Origin: Rufibacter latericius
GTDB taxonomy: Bacteria > Bacteroidota > Bacteroidia > Cytophagales > Hymenobacteraceae
Assembly: GCF_003721515.1 (NCBI RefSeq)
Contig: NZ_RJJD01000015.1
Coordinates: 162,258-226,257, forward strand
Direction of reading: 5' to 3'
DNA: 64,000 nt
Below, in pieces: positions 1 through 8,959 of the stretch (position 1 is its first letter; each line of letters starts with the position of its first letter). A program made the translations under genes and the position numbers. Below the pieces are notes generated by a model. It worked only from the letters and a program-made list of their open reading frames with translations. It did not search any database and had not been told where the DNA came from.

Positions 1-2264
1 AGTACCCAGCCGCTGACGGCGAAGTATTTGATTACACCGACTTCATCTCCCAAGGCCACGAGGTTAACTTACCAGTAGCCGTTGCCGCCGACCTTCTGAG
101 CTTGACCCTGCTGAAATCTCCAGGCGAGATGGGAGCTGACGTAGTAGTAGGTTCTTCGCAGCGCTTCGGGGTTCCGATGGGCTACGGCGGACCGCACGCT
201 GGTTTCTTTGCTACCAAAGACGAGTACAAGCGCAATATCCCAGGTCGTATTATCGGTATCTCTCAGGATGCGTTCGGGCAGAAAGCCTATCGTATGGCGT
301 TGCAGACTCGTGAGCAGCACATCCGGAGAGAGAAAGCCACGTCCAACATCTGTACCGCGCAGGTATTGCTGGCTGTTATGGCCGGGATGTACGCCGTGTA
401 CCACGGCCCGCGCCGCCTGAAATACATCGGTCTGAACATCCACAGCCTGACCCAGATTCTGGAGAAAGGTTTGGAGCGTCTGGGCTTTGAGCAACTGAAC
501 GAGAACTACTTTGATACCCTGCAACTACTCGTAGAGAGCGCTGAACTGCAGCAAGCCATCCGTCAGGAAGCCGAAGCGGCGCAGATCAACTTCCGTTATT
601 TCGGGGACAACAACATCGGGATTTCCATCAACCAGAACACTGATCTGGACGAAGTGAAGGATATTCTGGCTGTTTTCGCGAAAGTAGCCGGAAAACCGGA
701 TGCCACGCTGGAATTGGATGCCCTTCCGGAGGAAACCGAGATTACCTGGCCAGAAGCCTTGATCCGGACTTCCCCTTACCTGCAAGCTGAGGTGTTCAAC
801 AAGTATCACTCTGAAAGCGAGATCCTGCGCTACATGAAGTACCTGGAGAACAAAGACTTCTCCCTGGCGCATGGCATGATTCCGTTGGGTTCCTGCACCA
901 TGAAACTGAACGCCACCGCCGAGATGATTCCGGTGACCTGGCCAGAGATCGGGCAGATGCACCCGTTTGCCCCGGCAGACCAAGCCAAAGGATACGCTCA
1001 GATCTTCCAGGACCTGGAAGCGTGGTTATGTGAAGTGACTGGTTTTGCCGCCATGAGCTTACAACCAAACTCCGGCGCCCAGGGCGAATACGCCGGTCTG
1101 ATGGTGATCAGAGCCTACCACGAAGCCCGCGGCGATCATCACCGCAACATTTCTTTGATCCCGTCATCGGCGCACGGCACGAACCCTGCCTCAGCGGTAA
1201 TGGCTGGCATGAAAGTGGTGATTGTGAAGTGCGATGAGCGCGGAAACATTGACGTAGCCGACCTCAGAGCGAAAGCCGAAGAGCACAAAGATAACCTGTC
1301 CTGCTTAATGGTGACCTATCCGTCTACCCACGGCGTGTACGAGGAAAGCATCATTGAGATCTGCGAGATCATTCACCAAAACGGCGGCCGCGTGTACATG
1401 GACGGTGCCAACATGAACGCCCAGGTAGGCCTGACTTCCCCGGCCAACATCGGCGCGGACGTGTGTCACCTAAACCTGCACAAGACTTTCTGTATCCCTC
1501 ACGGTGGTGGTGGACCAGGTGTAGGCCCGATTGGTGTAGTAGCTGATCTGGCTCCTTTCCTGCCAGGCCACGCAGTGGTAGACTTAGAGCGCCCAGAAGC
1601 GATCAACGCAGTGTCTGCGGCACCATGGGGTAGCGCCAGCATTCTGCCAATCTCTTACGCCTACATCAACATGATGGGCGGCGAAGGTTTGACCGAGGCT
1701 ACCAAAATGGCTATCCTGAACGCGAACTACATCAAAGCGCGTCTGGAAGAGCATTATCCAGTATTGTACGTTGGCTCCAACGGTCGTTGCGCCCACGAGA
1801 TGATCTTAGACTGCCGCTCGTTCAAAAAGGCTGGCGTAGAGGTAGAAGACATCGCGAAGCGCTTGATGGACTATGGTTTCCACGCACCCACCGTATCGTT
1901 CCCAGTAGCGGGTACTTTAATGGTGGAGCCTACCGAAAGCGAGAGTAAAGAAGAGCTAGACCGTTTCTGTGAAGCCATGATCTCCATCCGCGAAGAAATC
2001 CGCGAGATTGAGGAAGGTCAGGCAGATCAGAAAAACAACCTACTCAAAAACGCTCCGCACCCGGCGCACGTGGCCTTGGCCGAGAACTGGACTTTCCCGT
2101 ACACCCGCGAGAGAGCCGTTTACCCAGTGCCTTACACTCGTACTGCTAAGTTCTGGCCAACTGTAAGCCGTATTGACAGTGCTTACGGTGACCGTAACTT
2201 GGTGTGCAGCTGCGCTCCTATTGAAGCCTACAACGAGCAAGGCCAAGAGATGAAAGCTGTATAA
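1..2264 (+). CDS. gcvP: Glycine dehydrogenase (decarboxylating), P-protein, 5'-truncated
   Basis: PLP enzyme of the glycine cleavage system: it decarboxylates glycine and passes the aminomethyl group to lipoylated H-protein. The reading frame is open from base 3 to the TAA at 2262-2264, so about 750 residues are present and the first 200 or so of a usual 950-970 lie outside the window. Visible family signatures are the [16 protein letters not shown] segment near the start, and the PLP-lysine region [16 protein letters not shown] followed by GPGVGPIGV around 1470-1540. The C-terminal RERAVYP and GDRNLVCSC motifs are intact. It is followed at once by a strong terminator, so it ends its transcript. 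lipA, which makes the lipoyl cofactor of the partner H-protein, lies about 7 kb away. Family assignment is very secure. Confidence 0.97.
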   Translation, partial: YPAADGEVFDYTDFISQGHEVNLPVAVAADLLSLTLLKSPGEMGADVVVGSSQRFGVPMGYGGPHAGFFATKDEYKRNIPGRIIGISQDAFGQKAYRMALQTREQHIRREKATSNICTAQVLLAVMAGMYAVYHGPRRLKYIGLNIHSLTQILEKGLERLGFEQLNENYFDTLQLLVESAELQQAIRQEAEAAQINFRYFGDNNIGISINQNTDLDEVKDILAVFAKVAGKPDATLELDALPEETEITWPEALIRTSPYLQAEVFNKYHSESEILRYMKYLENKDFSLAHGMIPLGSCTMKLNATAEMIPVTWPEIGQMHPFAPADQAKGYAQIFQDLEAWLCEVTGFAAMSLQPNSGAQGEYAGLMVIRAYHEARGDHHRNISLIPSSAHGTNPASAVMAGMKVVIVKCDERGNIDVADLRAKAEEHKDNLSCLMVTYPSTHGVYEESIIEICEIIHQNGGRVYMDGANMNAQVGLTSPANIGADVCHLNLHKTFCIPHGGGGPGVGPIGVVADLAPFLPGHAVVDLERPEAINAVSAAPWGSASILPISYAYINMMGGEGLTEATKMAILNANYIKARLEEHYPVLYVGSNGRCAHEMILDCRSFKKAGVEVEDIAKRLMDYGFHAPTVSFPVAGTLMVEPTESESKEELDRFCEAMISIREEIREIEEGQADQKNNLLKNAPHPAHVALAENWTFPYTRERAVYPVPYTRTAKFWPTVSRIDSAYGDRNLVCSCAPIEAYNEQGQEMKAV

Positions 2265-2285
2265 GCTGATCTAATTTTGGTTATA

Positions 2286-2320
2286 AAAAAGGCCTGTGGA
2301 GACGTTCTGCAGGCCTTTTT
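2286..2320 (+). terminator. Rho-independent terminator after gcvP
   Basis: Inverted repeat AAAAAGGCCTG ... CAGGCCTTTTT with a T-run, starting 22 bases after the gcvP stop. The A-run on the left arm would also let it work on the minus strand. Confidence 0.85.
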
Positions 2321-2357
2321 GTTTTAAGCGTATTTTGCAGAAAACAGGCCCCAAATG
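2321..2357. repeat. Palindromic intergenic element, degenerate copy
   Basis: Copy of the dispersed family with a TTTTC/GAAAA core described in the findings: GTTTTAAGCGTATTTTG followed by CAGAAAACAGGCCCCAAAT. It lies directly behind the gcvP terminator. Confidence 0.55.
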
Positions 2358-2384
2358 CCTCCTTTAACAATCTTCAAAAATATA

Positions 2385-2399
2385 GGTTTAAAATAAACC
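2385..2399. promoter_or_regulatory. Short perfect inverted repeat upstream of the DUF4136 gene
   Basis: GGTTTA-AAA-TAAACC in an AT-rich stretch about 160 bases before the lipoprotein start. It could be an operator, but there is no independent support and AT-rich DNA gives such repeats by chance. Confidence 0.25.
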
Positions 2400-2558
2400 G
2401 ATTGGTATAATATAGGCATAGTTTTTGCGTAGTATTGTACGAAAGAAACATTCTCCAGAACCAACTTTTACGCTTTCATGTTATCAATCTGAAGCGGGGA
2501 GGCCATTTAAGAGATGTTTTTCTCCTATTCTTTCACTACACTAAAACTGTACAAATCA

Positions 2559-3182
2559 ATGAAACCATTTAATAAGATAGCGAAGTTGATAACAGGGGTA
2601 ATGATGGGACTGTTGGTACTGGGTTTCACCGGATGTGCCACCACTTACAACGTAACCACTGACTTTGACAAAGGCACCAATTTCCAGGCGTACAAAACCT
2701 GGCGCTGGTACCAAGACCAACCAGTTGCCAAGGATTCTACCAACCGCCGTTACACTACGTTTTTAGATAAACGCGTGAAAAACGCGGTGGAAGCCGAGAT
2801 GCAGCGCCGTGGTTTTCAGAAAGCAAGTGCCTCTGACAAACCAGACATGTTGCTGGCCTATGATTTCACCATCGAGAACCAGCAGCGCCTGAATCCTAAT
2901 TTTGTGAGTGTGCCGTCTATCGGTTACGGGTACTGGTACGGTTACCGCTATGCGTACACCTACAACCGCCTGTACAACACCACCACTTTGCAGGACTACC
3001 AGCAAGGAACGTTGATTTTGGACGTAGTAGACGCTAAATCCAATGAACTGATCTGGCGCGGAAGCAGCGAAACTGCTGCCTCTGAAAGATCCCTGACCGA
3101 TGAGAAAGTACAGCAGATTGTCTCCAGCATTCTGGCCAAGTTCCCGCCACAAGAGCAGGAGAGAGCCACTGCCCGCCGGTAA
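2559..3182 (+). CDS. DUF4136 family lipoprotein
   Basis: Predicted 207-residue envelope lipoprotein. I chose the ATG at 2559 because it begins a clean signal peptide (MKPFNKIAK, then a hydrophobic stretch) ending in the lipobox LGFTGC with Cys26; an in-frame ATG 45 bases upstream would put an odd polar leader in front. The mature part has the DUF4136 pattern: an early YNVTTDFDKG strand, a YKTWRWY motif, a central Tyr-rich stretch (YGYWYGYRYAYTYN) and a C-terminal DVVDAKSNELIWRG segment. DUF4136 proteins are small beta-rich lipoproteins without an established biochemical role. The gene stands alone, with a terminator on either side. Confidence 0.85.
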   Translation: MKPFNKIAKLITGVMMGLLVLGFTGCATTYNVTTDFDKGTNFQAYKTWRWYQDQPVAKDSTNRRYTTFLDKRVKNAVEAEMQRRGFQKASASDKPDMLLAYDFTIENQQRLNPNFVSVPSIGYGYWYGYRYAYTYNRLYNTTTLQDYQQGTLILDVVDAKSNELIWRGSSETAASERSLTDEKVQQIVSSILAKFPPQEQERATARR

Positions 3183-3197
3183 TTGGTTACTTTAATC

Positions 3198-3259
3198 AAA
3201 ACAGCCCTAAAACAGAGGAGCCACCCAATTGGGTGGCTCCTCTGTTTTAGGGCTGTTTT
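3198..3259. terminator. 62-bp perfect palindrome between convergent genes
   Basis: Two perfect 31-bp arms with no unpaired loop, centred between 3228 and 3229. The outer part reads AAAACAGCCCTAAAACAGAG and its complement. It sits between a plus-strand gene ending at 3182 and a minus-strand gene ending at 3281, so it can terminate both. Its right arm overlaps a copy of the dispersed palindromic element. Confidence 0.8.
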
Positions 3260-3280
3260 CAGGAAAATACCTGCAAAACG
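3242..3280. repeat. Palindromic intergenic element copy
   Basis: CTGTTTTAGGGCTGTTTTC followed by AGGAAAATACCTGCAAAACG, matching the family consensus. It ends immediately before the stop codon of the minus-strand gene. Confidence 0.7.
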
Positions 3281-5266
3281 TTACTTGATCTTGAACTCCG
3301 TCCGGCGGTTGAGTTGGTGCTGGTCTTCGGTACATTCCACGCCATCGGCGCAGCCATTGATCAGGACGGTCTCGCCATAGCCTTTCCAGGTGAGGCGGTT
3401 CCGGGCGATGCCTTGGCTCACTAGGTATTCCACCGCTGATTGAGCCCGGCGCTCAGAAAGCACCTGGTTGTAGCCGTGGCCTTCGCGGCTATCGGTGTGG
3501 GAGCCTAGCTCAATCTTGATGCTGGGGTTGTCTCTGAGCATGCGCACCAGCTTATCCAGTTCTTTGGCGGCATCGGGGCGGATGTTCCATTTGTCCAGGT
3601 CATAGTAGATGTTCTCCATGGCGATGACCTGGTTCTTCTGGCTCTTGTCAAAGATGAGCGTCACGCGGGTGGTATCGGCGAGTTTCACCGTGTCAATAGC
3701 TACTAAAGCTGATTGGGTCAGGTACCCGAATTTGTCGCCTACCAAGTCATAGGTGGTGCCTTTCTGCACTCCAAACTTGTATTCGCCGTTGCGGTCAGAG
3801 AAGGCTACAACAGAATCCTGGGTCGCTTTGGGAGTCAGTTTCAGACGGACATCGGCCAGGGCTTGGGTGATGGCGCGCTTGCCTTTCACCTGCACTCTCT
3901 CCAACGTGGTTACAAACAGGACGGCGTTGCTCAACAGTTTAAAAGAGTAGATGTCATCAGTGCCGTTTCCGCTGTCCCGGTTAGAGGACAGGTAACCCAC
4001 CTGGGTATTGTTCGCGCCGCGCATAAACACCATCCCGAAATCATCTTTTGGCGAGTTCACCGGTGCGCGCAGGTTCTCTGGTTTGCTCCAGGTAGCCCGA
4101 CTGCCTTTGGTTTTGAAGACATCTAACCCACCGAAACCGGGGTGCGTGTCTGAGGAGAAGTACAGGGTACCGTTCTGGTCAAAGCCTGGGAACATCTCTT
4201 TGCCCACGGTATTCACCATGTTGCCCGCGTTCATGGGCTGGCCCCAGGTGCCGTCTGCTTGCAGTTCTGAGTAGTAGATATCGGTTTCGCCGTAGCCTCC
4301 GGGTTTGTCAGAGACAAAGTACAGCACCTGGCCATTAGGTGAGATAGCGGGGTGGCCCACGCTGTATTCGTCTACTTTGTTATAGGCGAAAGGCTTGGCT
4401 TCACCCCAGTTAGTTCCATCCCGGCGCGCCGAGAAGATTTCCAGGCGGTTCACGTAGTCACTGGAAAGCGACTTCTTCACCCAACTGGTAGGATCCACGT
4501 TCACGTCTTTCTGCTTTTTCTCCACCATGTGGGTGCGGGTGAAATAGAGCGTGGTATTGGCAGAGTCCATCACCGCAGGTCCATCATGATAAACCGAGTT
4601 AAGGGCGTTACCTGCTATGGCCGGCATTTGCCAGGTGCTATCCGCATTGCGCTGGGCATAGAACATCTGCAGGTACGGGCGTCCGGTCCAGCCGTAGGTG
4701 CCGGCATCCACGTCTTTGTTGCCGCTCACGTTGCCGCCTCGGTCTGAGGTGAACAGAATGCCCTGGTCATACACCGTCGGGCTGAAGTCAGCGTTGCCGG
4801 AGTTGATCTGGGCTTCGTTCACCACGATGGCAGAAGCCGGCTCTTCCAGCAACTTCAAGGCAGCGTCTGAGGCCTGGGCCTTCGCGTTGGCTTTGGCGGC
4901 CTCGGCGGGCACTTTCCGAGCATAATCCTGGTACTGGGTTTTCGCCTCGAAATACTTTCCGTTGCTCCGTAAAGCCTCGGCATAGTAAAACGTGTAGATG
5001 GGACCAGCCTCAGGCATGGCCACTACTTTGGCGTACCATTCCTCGGCCTCTTTCGTGCGGCCCGTCAGGCGGTAAGAATCCGCAAGGCGTTGGGCACCCT
5101 GCAAGGTAGGCTCCTTTTTGGCGAAAGTCTCCTGGTACTCTTCAATAGCCAGAGAATAGTCAAAGTTCTCGAACAGCCTGTCGGCTTTGCGCGTGGTCTG
5201 GCAGCTGCTCAAGGCAAGGCTACCGGCAAAAAAGGAAAGTAAAAGTGATTTGTATATGTTATGCAT
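3281..5266 (-). CDS. PorE-like OmpA/PD40 lipoprotein of the T9SS
   Basis: Predicted 661-residue outer-membrane lipoprotein, Cys22 in the lipobox ALSSC. Domains in order: a TPR-like helical region (about 25-140), a WD40-like/PD40 beta-propeller (about 165-445, with repeats such as SPTVYDQGILFTSDRGG and HPAISPNGQVLYFVSD), a carboxypeptidase-regulatory-like segment (about 450-540) and a C-terminal OmpA peptidoglycan-binding domain (about 550-661, with IYYDLDKWNIRPDAAKELD and ELGSHTDSREG). This is the architecture of PorE, a T9SS component thought to anchor the system to peptidoglycan. It is the last gene of a three-gene operon, 17 bases after a SprF/PorP-family gene that follows a type-B-sorted adhesin. 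It may therefore be the adhesin-specific paralogue rather than the main PorE. Confidence 0.85.
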   Translation of the reverse strand: MHNIYKSLLLSFFAGSLALSSCQTTRKADRLFENFDYSLAIEEYQETFAKKEPTLQGAQRLADSYRLTGRTKEAEEWYAKVVAMPEAGPIYTFYYAEALRSNGKYFEAKTQYQDYARKVPAEAAKANAKAQASDAALKLLEEPASAIVVNEAQINSGNADFSPTVYDQGILFTSDRGGNVSGNKDVDAGTYGWTGRPYLQMFYAQRNADSTWQMPAIAGNALNSVYHDGPAVMDSANTTLYFTRTHMVEKKQKDVNVDPTSWVKKSLSSDYVNRLEIFSARRDGTNWGEAKPFAYNKVDEYSVGHPAISPNGQVLYFVSDKPGGYGETDIYYSELQADGTWGQPMNAGNMVNTVGKEMFPGFDQNGTLYFSSDTHPGFGGLDVFKTKGSRATWSKPENLRAPVNSPKDDFGMVFMRGANNTQVGYLSSNRDSGNGTDDIYSFKLLSNAVLFVTTLERVQVKGKRAITQALADVRLKLTPKATQDSVVAFSDRNGEYKFGVQKGTTYDLVGDKFGYLTQSALVAIDTVKLADTTRVTLIFDKSQKNQVIAMENIYYDLDKWNIRPDAAKELDKLVRMLRDNPSIKIELGSHTDSREGHGYNQVLSERRAQSAVEYLVSQGIARNRLTWKGYGETVLINGCADGVECTEDQHQLNRRTEFKIK

Positions 5267-5283
5267 AGAAGCGTCTGTTAAAA

Positions 5284-6237
5284 TTAGAAATACCGGGGAG
5301 TTACCATTTTGGTCGCTTCCTTCTTCAGGAAACTGTAGCCAACGGATATTTCATGGGTGCTCAAATCATTCAGGTTGCCGTGCAGCGTAAAGTCATGGGC
5401 ATAGCCCAGTCGCAGCCGCTTGGTTACGTACAGATCGGCCATGGCCACCACCGCGTCTTTAGAGGAAAGCCCTTTCGCCTCGAAGTCATTCTTGAAGATA
5501 TTCATGGCCGTGCGATAGCTGGCACCCAGCCAGATGCGCTCACCGAACAGGAAGAAGGCGTTGAAATCCACATTCGTAGGCCCATCAAAATTCTCCTTCA
5601 GCATGATGCTGGGCTTCACTTTGATGTTATGGCTGATATCGGCCACGTACCCGATGTTGAAGAAGTAATGGCGCTCCGGGTCATAGTTGATGTCTTTGTC
5701 GATGCCCAGTAAATCGGTTACGGAAACACCTGCGTAGAAACGCTCGGTATGGAAGAAGATACCCGCTTTCAGGCTGGGGCTCCAGGTGGTTTCCTTTTGG
5801 GCGTTTATCACCGCCGGATCTTCCTGGTCGTTCCCGGTGATCAGCTTGGAGCCATCCACCGCGAAGTGGGAAACCCCGGCCGCCAACCCGAAGGAAAGGA
5901 CACCGGTTTCGCTTACCGGCAATTTCACCGCCGCGTCTACCTCTATGTTCTTGCGGTTCTGCGCGAAGATTTCATCACGGGTGGCGTGGAAACCCAGGCC
6001 CAGGTGTTTGTTTTTGGTAAGCCCGTCAATGCTGAAGGTCTGCGTATTGGGCGCTCCCCGTAAGCCTACCCACTGGGTGCGGTGGAAGGCGTTGAGGGTA
6101 AGCGTTTCCTTGCTGCCCGCATAGGCAGGGTTGATCACCAGTTGGTTGAAGATGTACTGCGAAAACTGTGACCGGTGCTGTGCCCAGCTGCTACTCGCAG
6201 CCAGCACAGTGATCAGTATGATAAAGATTCTTTTCAT
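5284..6237 (-). CDS. PorP/SprF family type IX secretion membrane protein
   Basis: 317-residue outer-membrane beta-barrel protein. It has a signal peptide (MKRIFIILITVLAASSSWAQ), the family opening HRSQFSQYIFNQLVINPAYAG, many amphipathic strands, and the family C-terminus ending TPRYF. PorP/SprF proteins work with the T9SS; in Flavobacterium johnsoniae, SprF is needed to export the adhesin SprB and related type-B CTD substrates. This copy lies 35 bases downstream of a large type-B CTD adhesin and 17 bases upstream of a PorE-like gene, so it is most likely the dedicated SprF of that adhesin. A second family member (60098-61066) sits with gldKLMN. Confidence 0.9.
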   Translation of the reverse strand: MKRIFIILITVLAASSSWAQHRSQFSQYIFNQLVINPAYAGSKETLTLNAFHRTQWVGLRGAPNTQTFSIDGLTKNKHLGLGFHATRDEIFAQNRKNIEVDAAVKLPVSETGVLSFGLAAGVSHFAVDGSKLITGNDQEDPAVINAQKETTWSPSLKAGIFFHTERFYAGVSVTDLLGIDKDINYDPERHYFFNIGYVADISHNIKVKPSIMLKENFDGPTNVDFNAFFLFGERIWLGASYRTAMNIFKNDFEAKGLSSKDAVVAMADLYVTKRLRLGYAHDFTLHGNLNDLSTHEISVGYSFLKKEATKMVTPRYF

Positions 6238-6272
6238 TTCTAAGGGAAATTAATGTTTTGAACTACCTGCGC

Positions 6273-8495
6273 TTAGCGCACTACCTGTACCGGTCCTCTG
6301 AATACCTGGTCTTTGCCGTCACACCCGCGCACGCGCAGTACATAGAAGTAAGTGGCTTCTTCCAGGCCGGTGGCCCGCCAGTCATTCTTGTAGCTTTTGG
6401 TTTTGTAGATCTCGTTGCCCCAACGGTTGTAGATGGTGAGGTCATTGTCAGGGAAGTTCAGCACGTTCCGGATCACGAAGGTGTCGTTGATGCCGTCGCC
6501 GTTCGGGCTAAATACCGTTGGAATCACGATCTCGGTCCCGGCATCGGCGGCCCTAATCTCTACAGAAGCCTCGTTGCTGGCGCAGGTAGAACCGGTGGTG
6601 CTGGCAGTTACCTTCAGGGTGCCTACTGCGTTGGCAGTAGTGGTTTTCAGCGTCACAGTGGTTCCGGTAGCAGTCGTGCTGTTATCAGCGAACGTGAAGC
6701 CGGCCGGCGCTGTCCAGGTGTAGGTGACACCCGCTACCGGATTAGAGATGACGTAAGTTAAGCCTGTACATGGTCCGCTGTTGTCCAGAATAATTGGAGT
6801 GGCAGGAGGCATGCTTGGGGTTACGTCTGCCGTAGAGGCAGTAGCAGTACCGCAAGGGTTAGAAGCCACAACGGTTACTTTTCCTGGGCCGGTGCCGGCT
6901 TTCACTTGTATCTGGGTTCCAGTAGCAGCACCAATTCTTTCCCAGCCTGTACCAGTCACGCTCCAGGTATAGGTCACTCCTGTTACTGGTTGGCTGATGC
7001 TGTATTGATACGTAGAACCCGCACACAAAGCAGTTCCTGGACCAGTAATGACCGGTGTAGTTGGAGCAGTTCTCACTACCAGCTCAATTGGAAAAGCCTG
7101 GCTGTTCTGACAGTTGCCCGTAGTCACGGCTACCACCGTGATCGGATAAGTACCCGGCGCAGTAGTAGCGCTCGCTTTAACCGTGAAAGAAGTCAATGAC
7201 TGTGCTTCAATAGTGATACCGCTGTTGGCTGGTGCCACAATGGCTAGGCTTGTCACGCCTTGTGAGACGTTACTCACCGTGAAGGTCGTGGTTCCGCCAA
7301 CGCAGATTTCCTGCAGGCCTACTACATTCGGCCTGGCTGGACGCACACAGGTTGTAGCTTCATCGGTTCCGCCGTTGTTCTCAATAACCGCAACGTTGGT
7401 GATTTCACCCAGTGTCAATGTCTTGGCAGTGATGGTCAAGGTAGCAATCTGGTTCGCTGGCAAGGTGCCGATGGTCCAGATGCCCGTAGTGGCGTTGTAG
7501 GTTCCTTTATCGGCGACAGCCGGTGGTACGAGGGCCAAGCCCTCAGGCAGTCTGTCTTCCACGGTGACATTGGTAGCATCTACCGCTCCGGAGTTTGTCA
7601 CTCTGATGGTATAGACAACGTTATCGCCGAGAGTTACGGTAGTGGCGTTTACTGACTTGGTGATGCTTAGATTAGCGCTTCCAGTACCTCCGCCGCCAGG
7701 TCCACCATCACCGTCGTCCCCTCCATCACCGTCGTCCCCGTCATCACCGCCATTGTTGGTGGTGAGCGGCTCAGGCAATGAAATGTTATTGTTGTTGAGG
7801 GTGATTGCTCCGTTAGTAGAAAGCACCCGTCCTACCAGCGTGGAGCTCAGGCTTAGGAAGGCGTTATTCTGAACCACAAAGTTTCCGCTCAGGGTAGAAG
7901 CAGTAGTCAACATCCCTCCTGTGCCTATGGTGATATTTCCGGTCACCCGGAAGAAGATGTTGTTTGGATTGGCGTTAAAAACATTAATGGTAGAACCTGG
8001 GTCAATGACCAAATCCCCGTTCACCTGAATGATGAACACTGAGTTCGGATTCCCCTGTCCGTCAATTTTCAGGCGGCCGCTGATGCGGGCATTGCCGTCA
8101 AATCTGTAAACGCCTCGGGTGAGCAGCGTACCACGCACCGCTGCCTCACCGGGAGTAAAGCCTTCGCCTAACGTTTGCCCTGTCAGATTACGGGTGGGGG
8201 TAGATTGCCCCAGTTCGTTGTACACCCGCACCACATCGGCTTTGGCAGTGGCTGCTGCAGCATTTCCGCGCTGGGTATCTCCCAACACTTTGCCTGTTGG
8301 AAAACCTACCACCGCAGCACCAGGCGAGGTGCCAAGGTCGCCATAAATAATGCTGCTTCCGGCACTGGTAACCGTACTACTCCCAAGAACCGCATACTCG
8401 CGGGCCGCACCCAAAGAAGGAGCCGTTAGGGTTTGAGCACTTGAAGAGGAAAAAACAGCATAAAATGCTGTCAACAAGAGTAAGAGTTTCTTCAT
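6273..8495 (-). CDS. Secreted ice-binding-like (DUF3494)/DUF11 adhesin with T9SS type-B CTD
   Basis: 740-residue exported protein with a signal peptide (first 20 residues, ending SSSSAQ). Domains: DUF3494 ice-binding-like beta-solenoid (about 24-245, LGAAREYAVLGSSTVTSAG ... GVYRFDGNARISG); a Gly/Asp linker built on GDDGDG units (about 246-272); a DUF11 adhesin repeat (about 273-380, ANLSITKSVNATTVTLGDNV); PKD-like modules with paired Cys (about 385-650); and a C-terminal gliding-motility-type CTD (about 655-740, IPTVFSPNGDGINDTFVI ... NRWGNEIY), which is the type-B signal for T9SS export. First gene of the operon with SprF-like and PorE-like genes. DUF3494 is known both from true ice-binding proteins and from adhesins, so ice binding is possible but not shown; surface attachment is the safer inference. 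Confidence 0.88.
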   Translation of the reverse strand: MKKLLLLLTAFYAVFSSSSAQTLTAPSLGAAREYAVLGSSTVTSAGSSIIYGDLGTSPGAAVVGFPTGKVLGDTQRGNAAAATAKADVVRVYNELGQSTPTRNLTGQTLGEGFTPGEAAVRGTLLTRGVYRFDGNARISGRLKIDGQGNPNSVFIIQVNGDLVIDPGSTINVFNANPNNIFFRVTGNITIGTGGMLTTASTLSGNFVVQNNAFLSLSSTLVGRVLSTNGAITLNNNNISLPEPLTTNNGGDDGDDGDGGDDGDGGPGGGGTGSANLSITKSVNATTVTLGDNVVYTIRVTNSGAVDATNVTVEDRLPEGLALVPPAVADKGTYNATTGIWTIGTLPANQIATLTITAKTLTLGEITNVAVIENNGGTDEATTCVRPARPNVVGLQEICVGGTTTFTVSNVSQGVTSLAIVAPANSGITIEAQSLTSFTVKASATTAPGTYPITVVAVTTGNCQNSQAFPIELVVRTAPTTPVITGPGTALCAGSTYQYSISQPVTGVTYTWSVTGTGWERIGAATGTQIQVKAGTGPGKVTVVASNPCGTATASTADVTPSMPPATPIILDNSGPCTGLTYVISNPVAGVTYTWTAPAGFTFADNSTTATGTTVTLKTTTANAVGTLKVTASTTGSTCASNEASVEIRAADAGTEIVIPTVFSPNGDGINDTFVIRNVLNFPDNDLTIYNRWGNEIYKTKSYKNDWRATGLEEATYFYVLRVRGCDGKDQVFRGPVQVVR
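7705..7750. repeat. In-frame 18-bp tandem repeat in the adhesin linker
   Basis: CCATCACCGTCGTCCCC(T/G) occurs twice in tandem (7705-7722 and 7723-7740), then a partial third unit. On the coding strand each unit gives six Gly/Asp residues, so gain or loss of a unit changes linker length without a frameshift. Confidence 0.75.
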
Positions 8496-8537
8496 ATGAA
8501 GTGGTAAAGGATATTGTAATAATGTTTTATCTCAGAT

Positions 8538-8553
8538 ATTCCTATATAGGAAT
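8538..8553. promoter_or_regulatory. 16-bp palindrome in the predicted adhesin 5' UTR
   Basis: Perfect palindrome ATTCCTATATAGGAAT, about 45 bases upstream of the adhesin ATG and downstream of the proposed promoter. A second dyad, CTGCATG ... CTTGCAG, follows at 8561-8581. Candidate repressor site or mRNA structure. Confidence 0.4.
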
Positions 8554-8582
8554 AGAGCCCCTGCATGTACTTAGCTTGCAGG

Positions 8583-8613
8583 CAAAGGTTTTAGCTTATA
8601 GGAAAGATGCAAA
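8583..8613 (-). promoter_or_regulatory. Candidate Bacteroidota promoter of the adhesin operon
   Basis: On the minus strand TTTG, 19 bases, then AACCTTTG, against the consensus TTTG-N19-TAnnTTTG (one mismatch). It lies about 90 bases before the adhesin start. Confidence 0.4.
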
Positions 8614-8885
8614 ATACGCGAGGAGGACAGAAATAAGCTTTCTGACAGCAGGCTTGGCTACTTGGTGCTTTTTAAAAATCCCGGAACAGGAAAATGCTTT
8701 TTTACAGCGCAGATGAGTAGATATGGACGCAAGGTAGTTTTAAATAAATAGGAAAAAGCTTTTATTTTACTCCTTTTGCGGAAAACCGCACCCAAGTGTT
8801 TAAATACGAGTTTATTATTTTTATTCAATTCTAAGATAAAATCCCTGCTTCTTGGTTTCTTCACAAATAGAGACAAGCCACCACA

Positions 8886-8939
8886 AATAGTCCACAAAAA
8901 AGGCCTCGCTGATTAGCGAGGCCTTTTTTGTGGACTATT
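8886..8939. terminator. Bidirectional terminator at the lipA 3' end
   Basis: Perfect 25-bp arms around a GATT loop. The inner stem is AAAAAAGGCCTCGCT paired with its complement and has T-runs on both strands. It ends about 20 bases from the lipA stop codon. Confidence 0.85.
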
Positions 8940-8959
8940 CTTTAAAAACGCGCTTAAAA

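Larger units (their letters stand above)
8496..8959. other. Intergenic region between the adhesin operon and lipA
   Basis: 464 bases without a convincing gene. It holds the candidate promoter (8583-8613) and a palindrome (8538-8553) of the adhesin operon, a weak copy of the palindromic element near 8758-8797, and a strong two-way terminator (8886-8939). A 79-codon minus-strand frame at 8658-8897 is judged non-coding. Confidence 0.6.

Noticed and set aside
69-524. Minus-strand frame of 151 codons inside gcvP
   Set aside because: Antisense shadow of a conserved gene; low-complexity translation with no domain.
8658-8897. 79-codon minus-strand frame between adhesin and lipA
   Set aside because: No signal peptide or domain; overlaps the terminator stem and element remnant.
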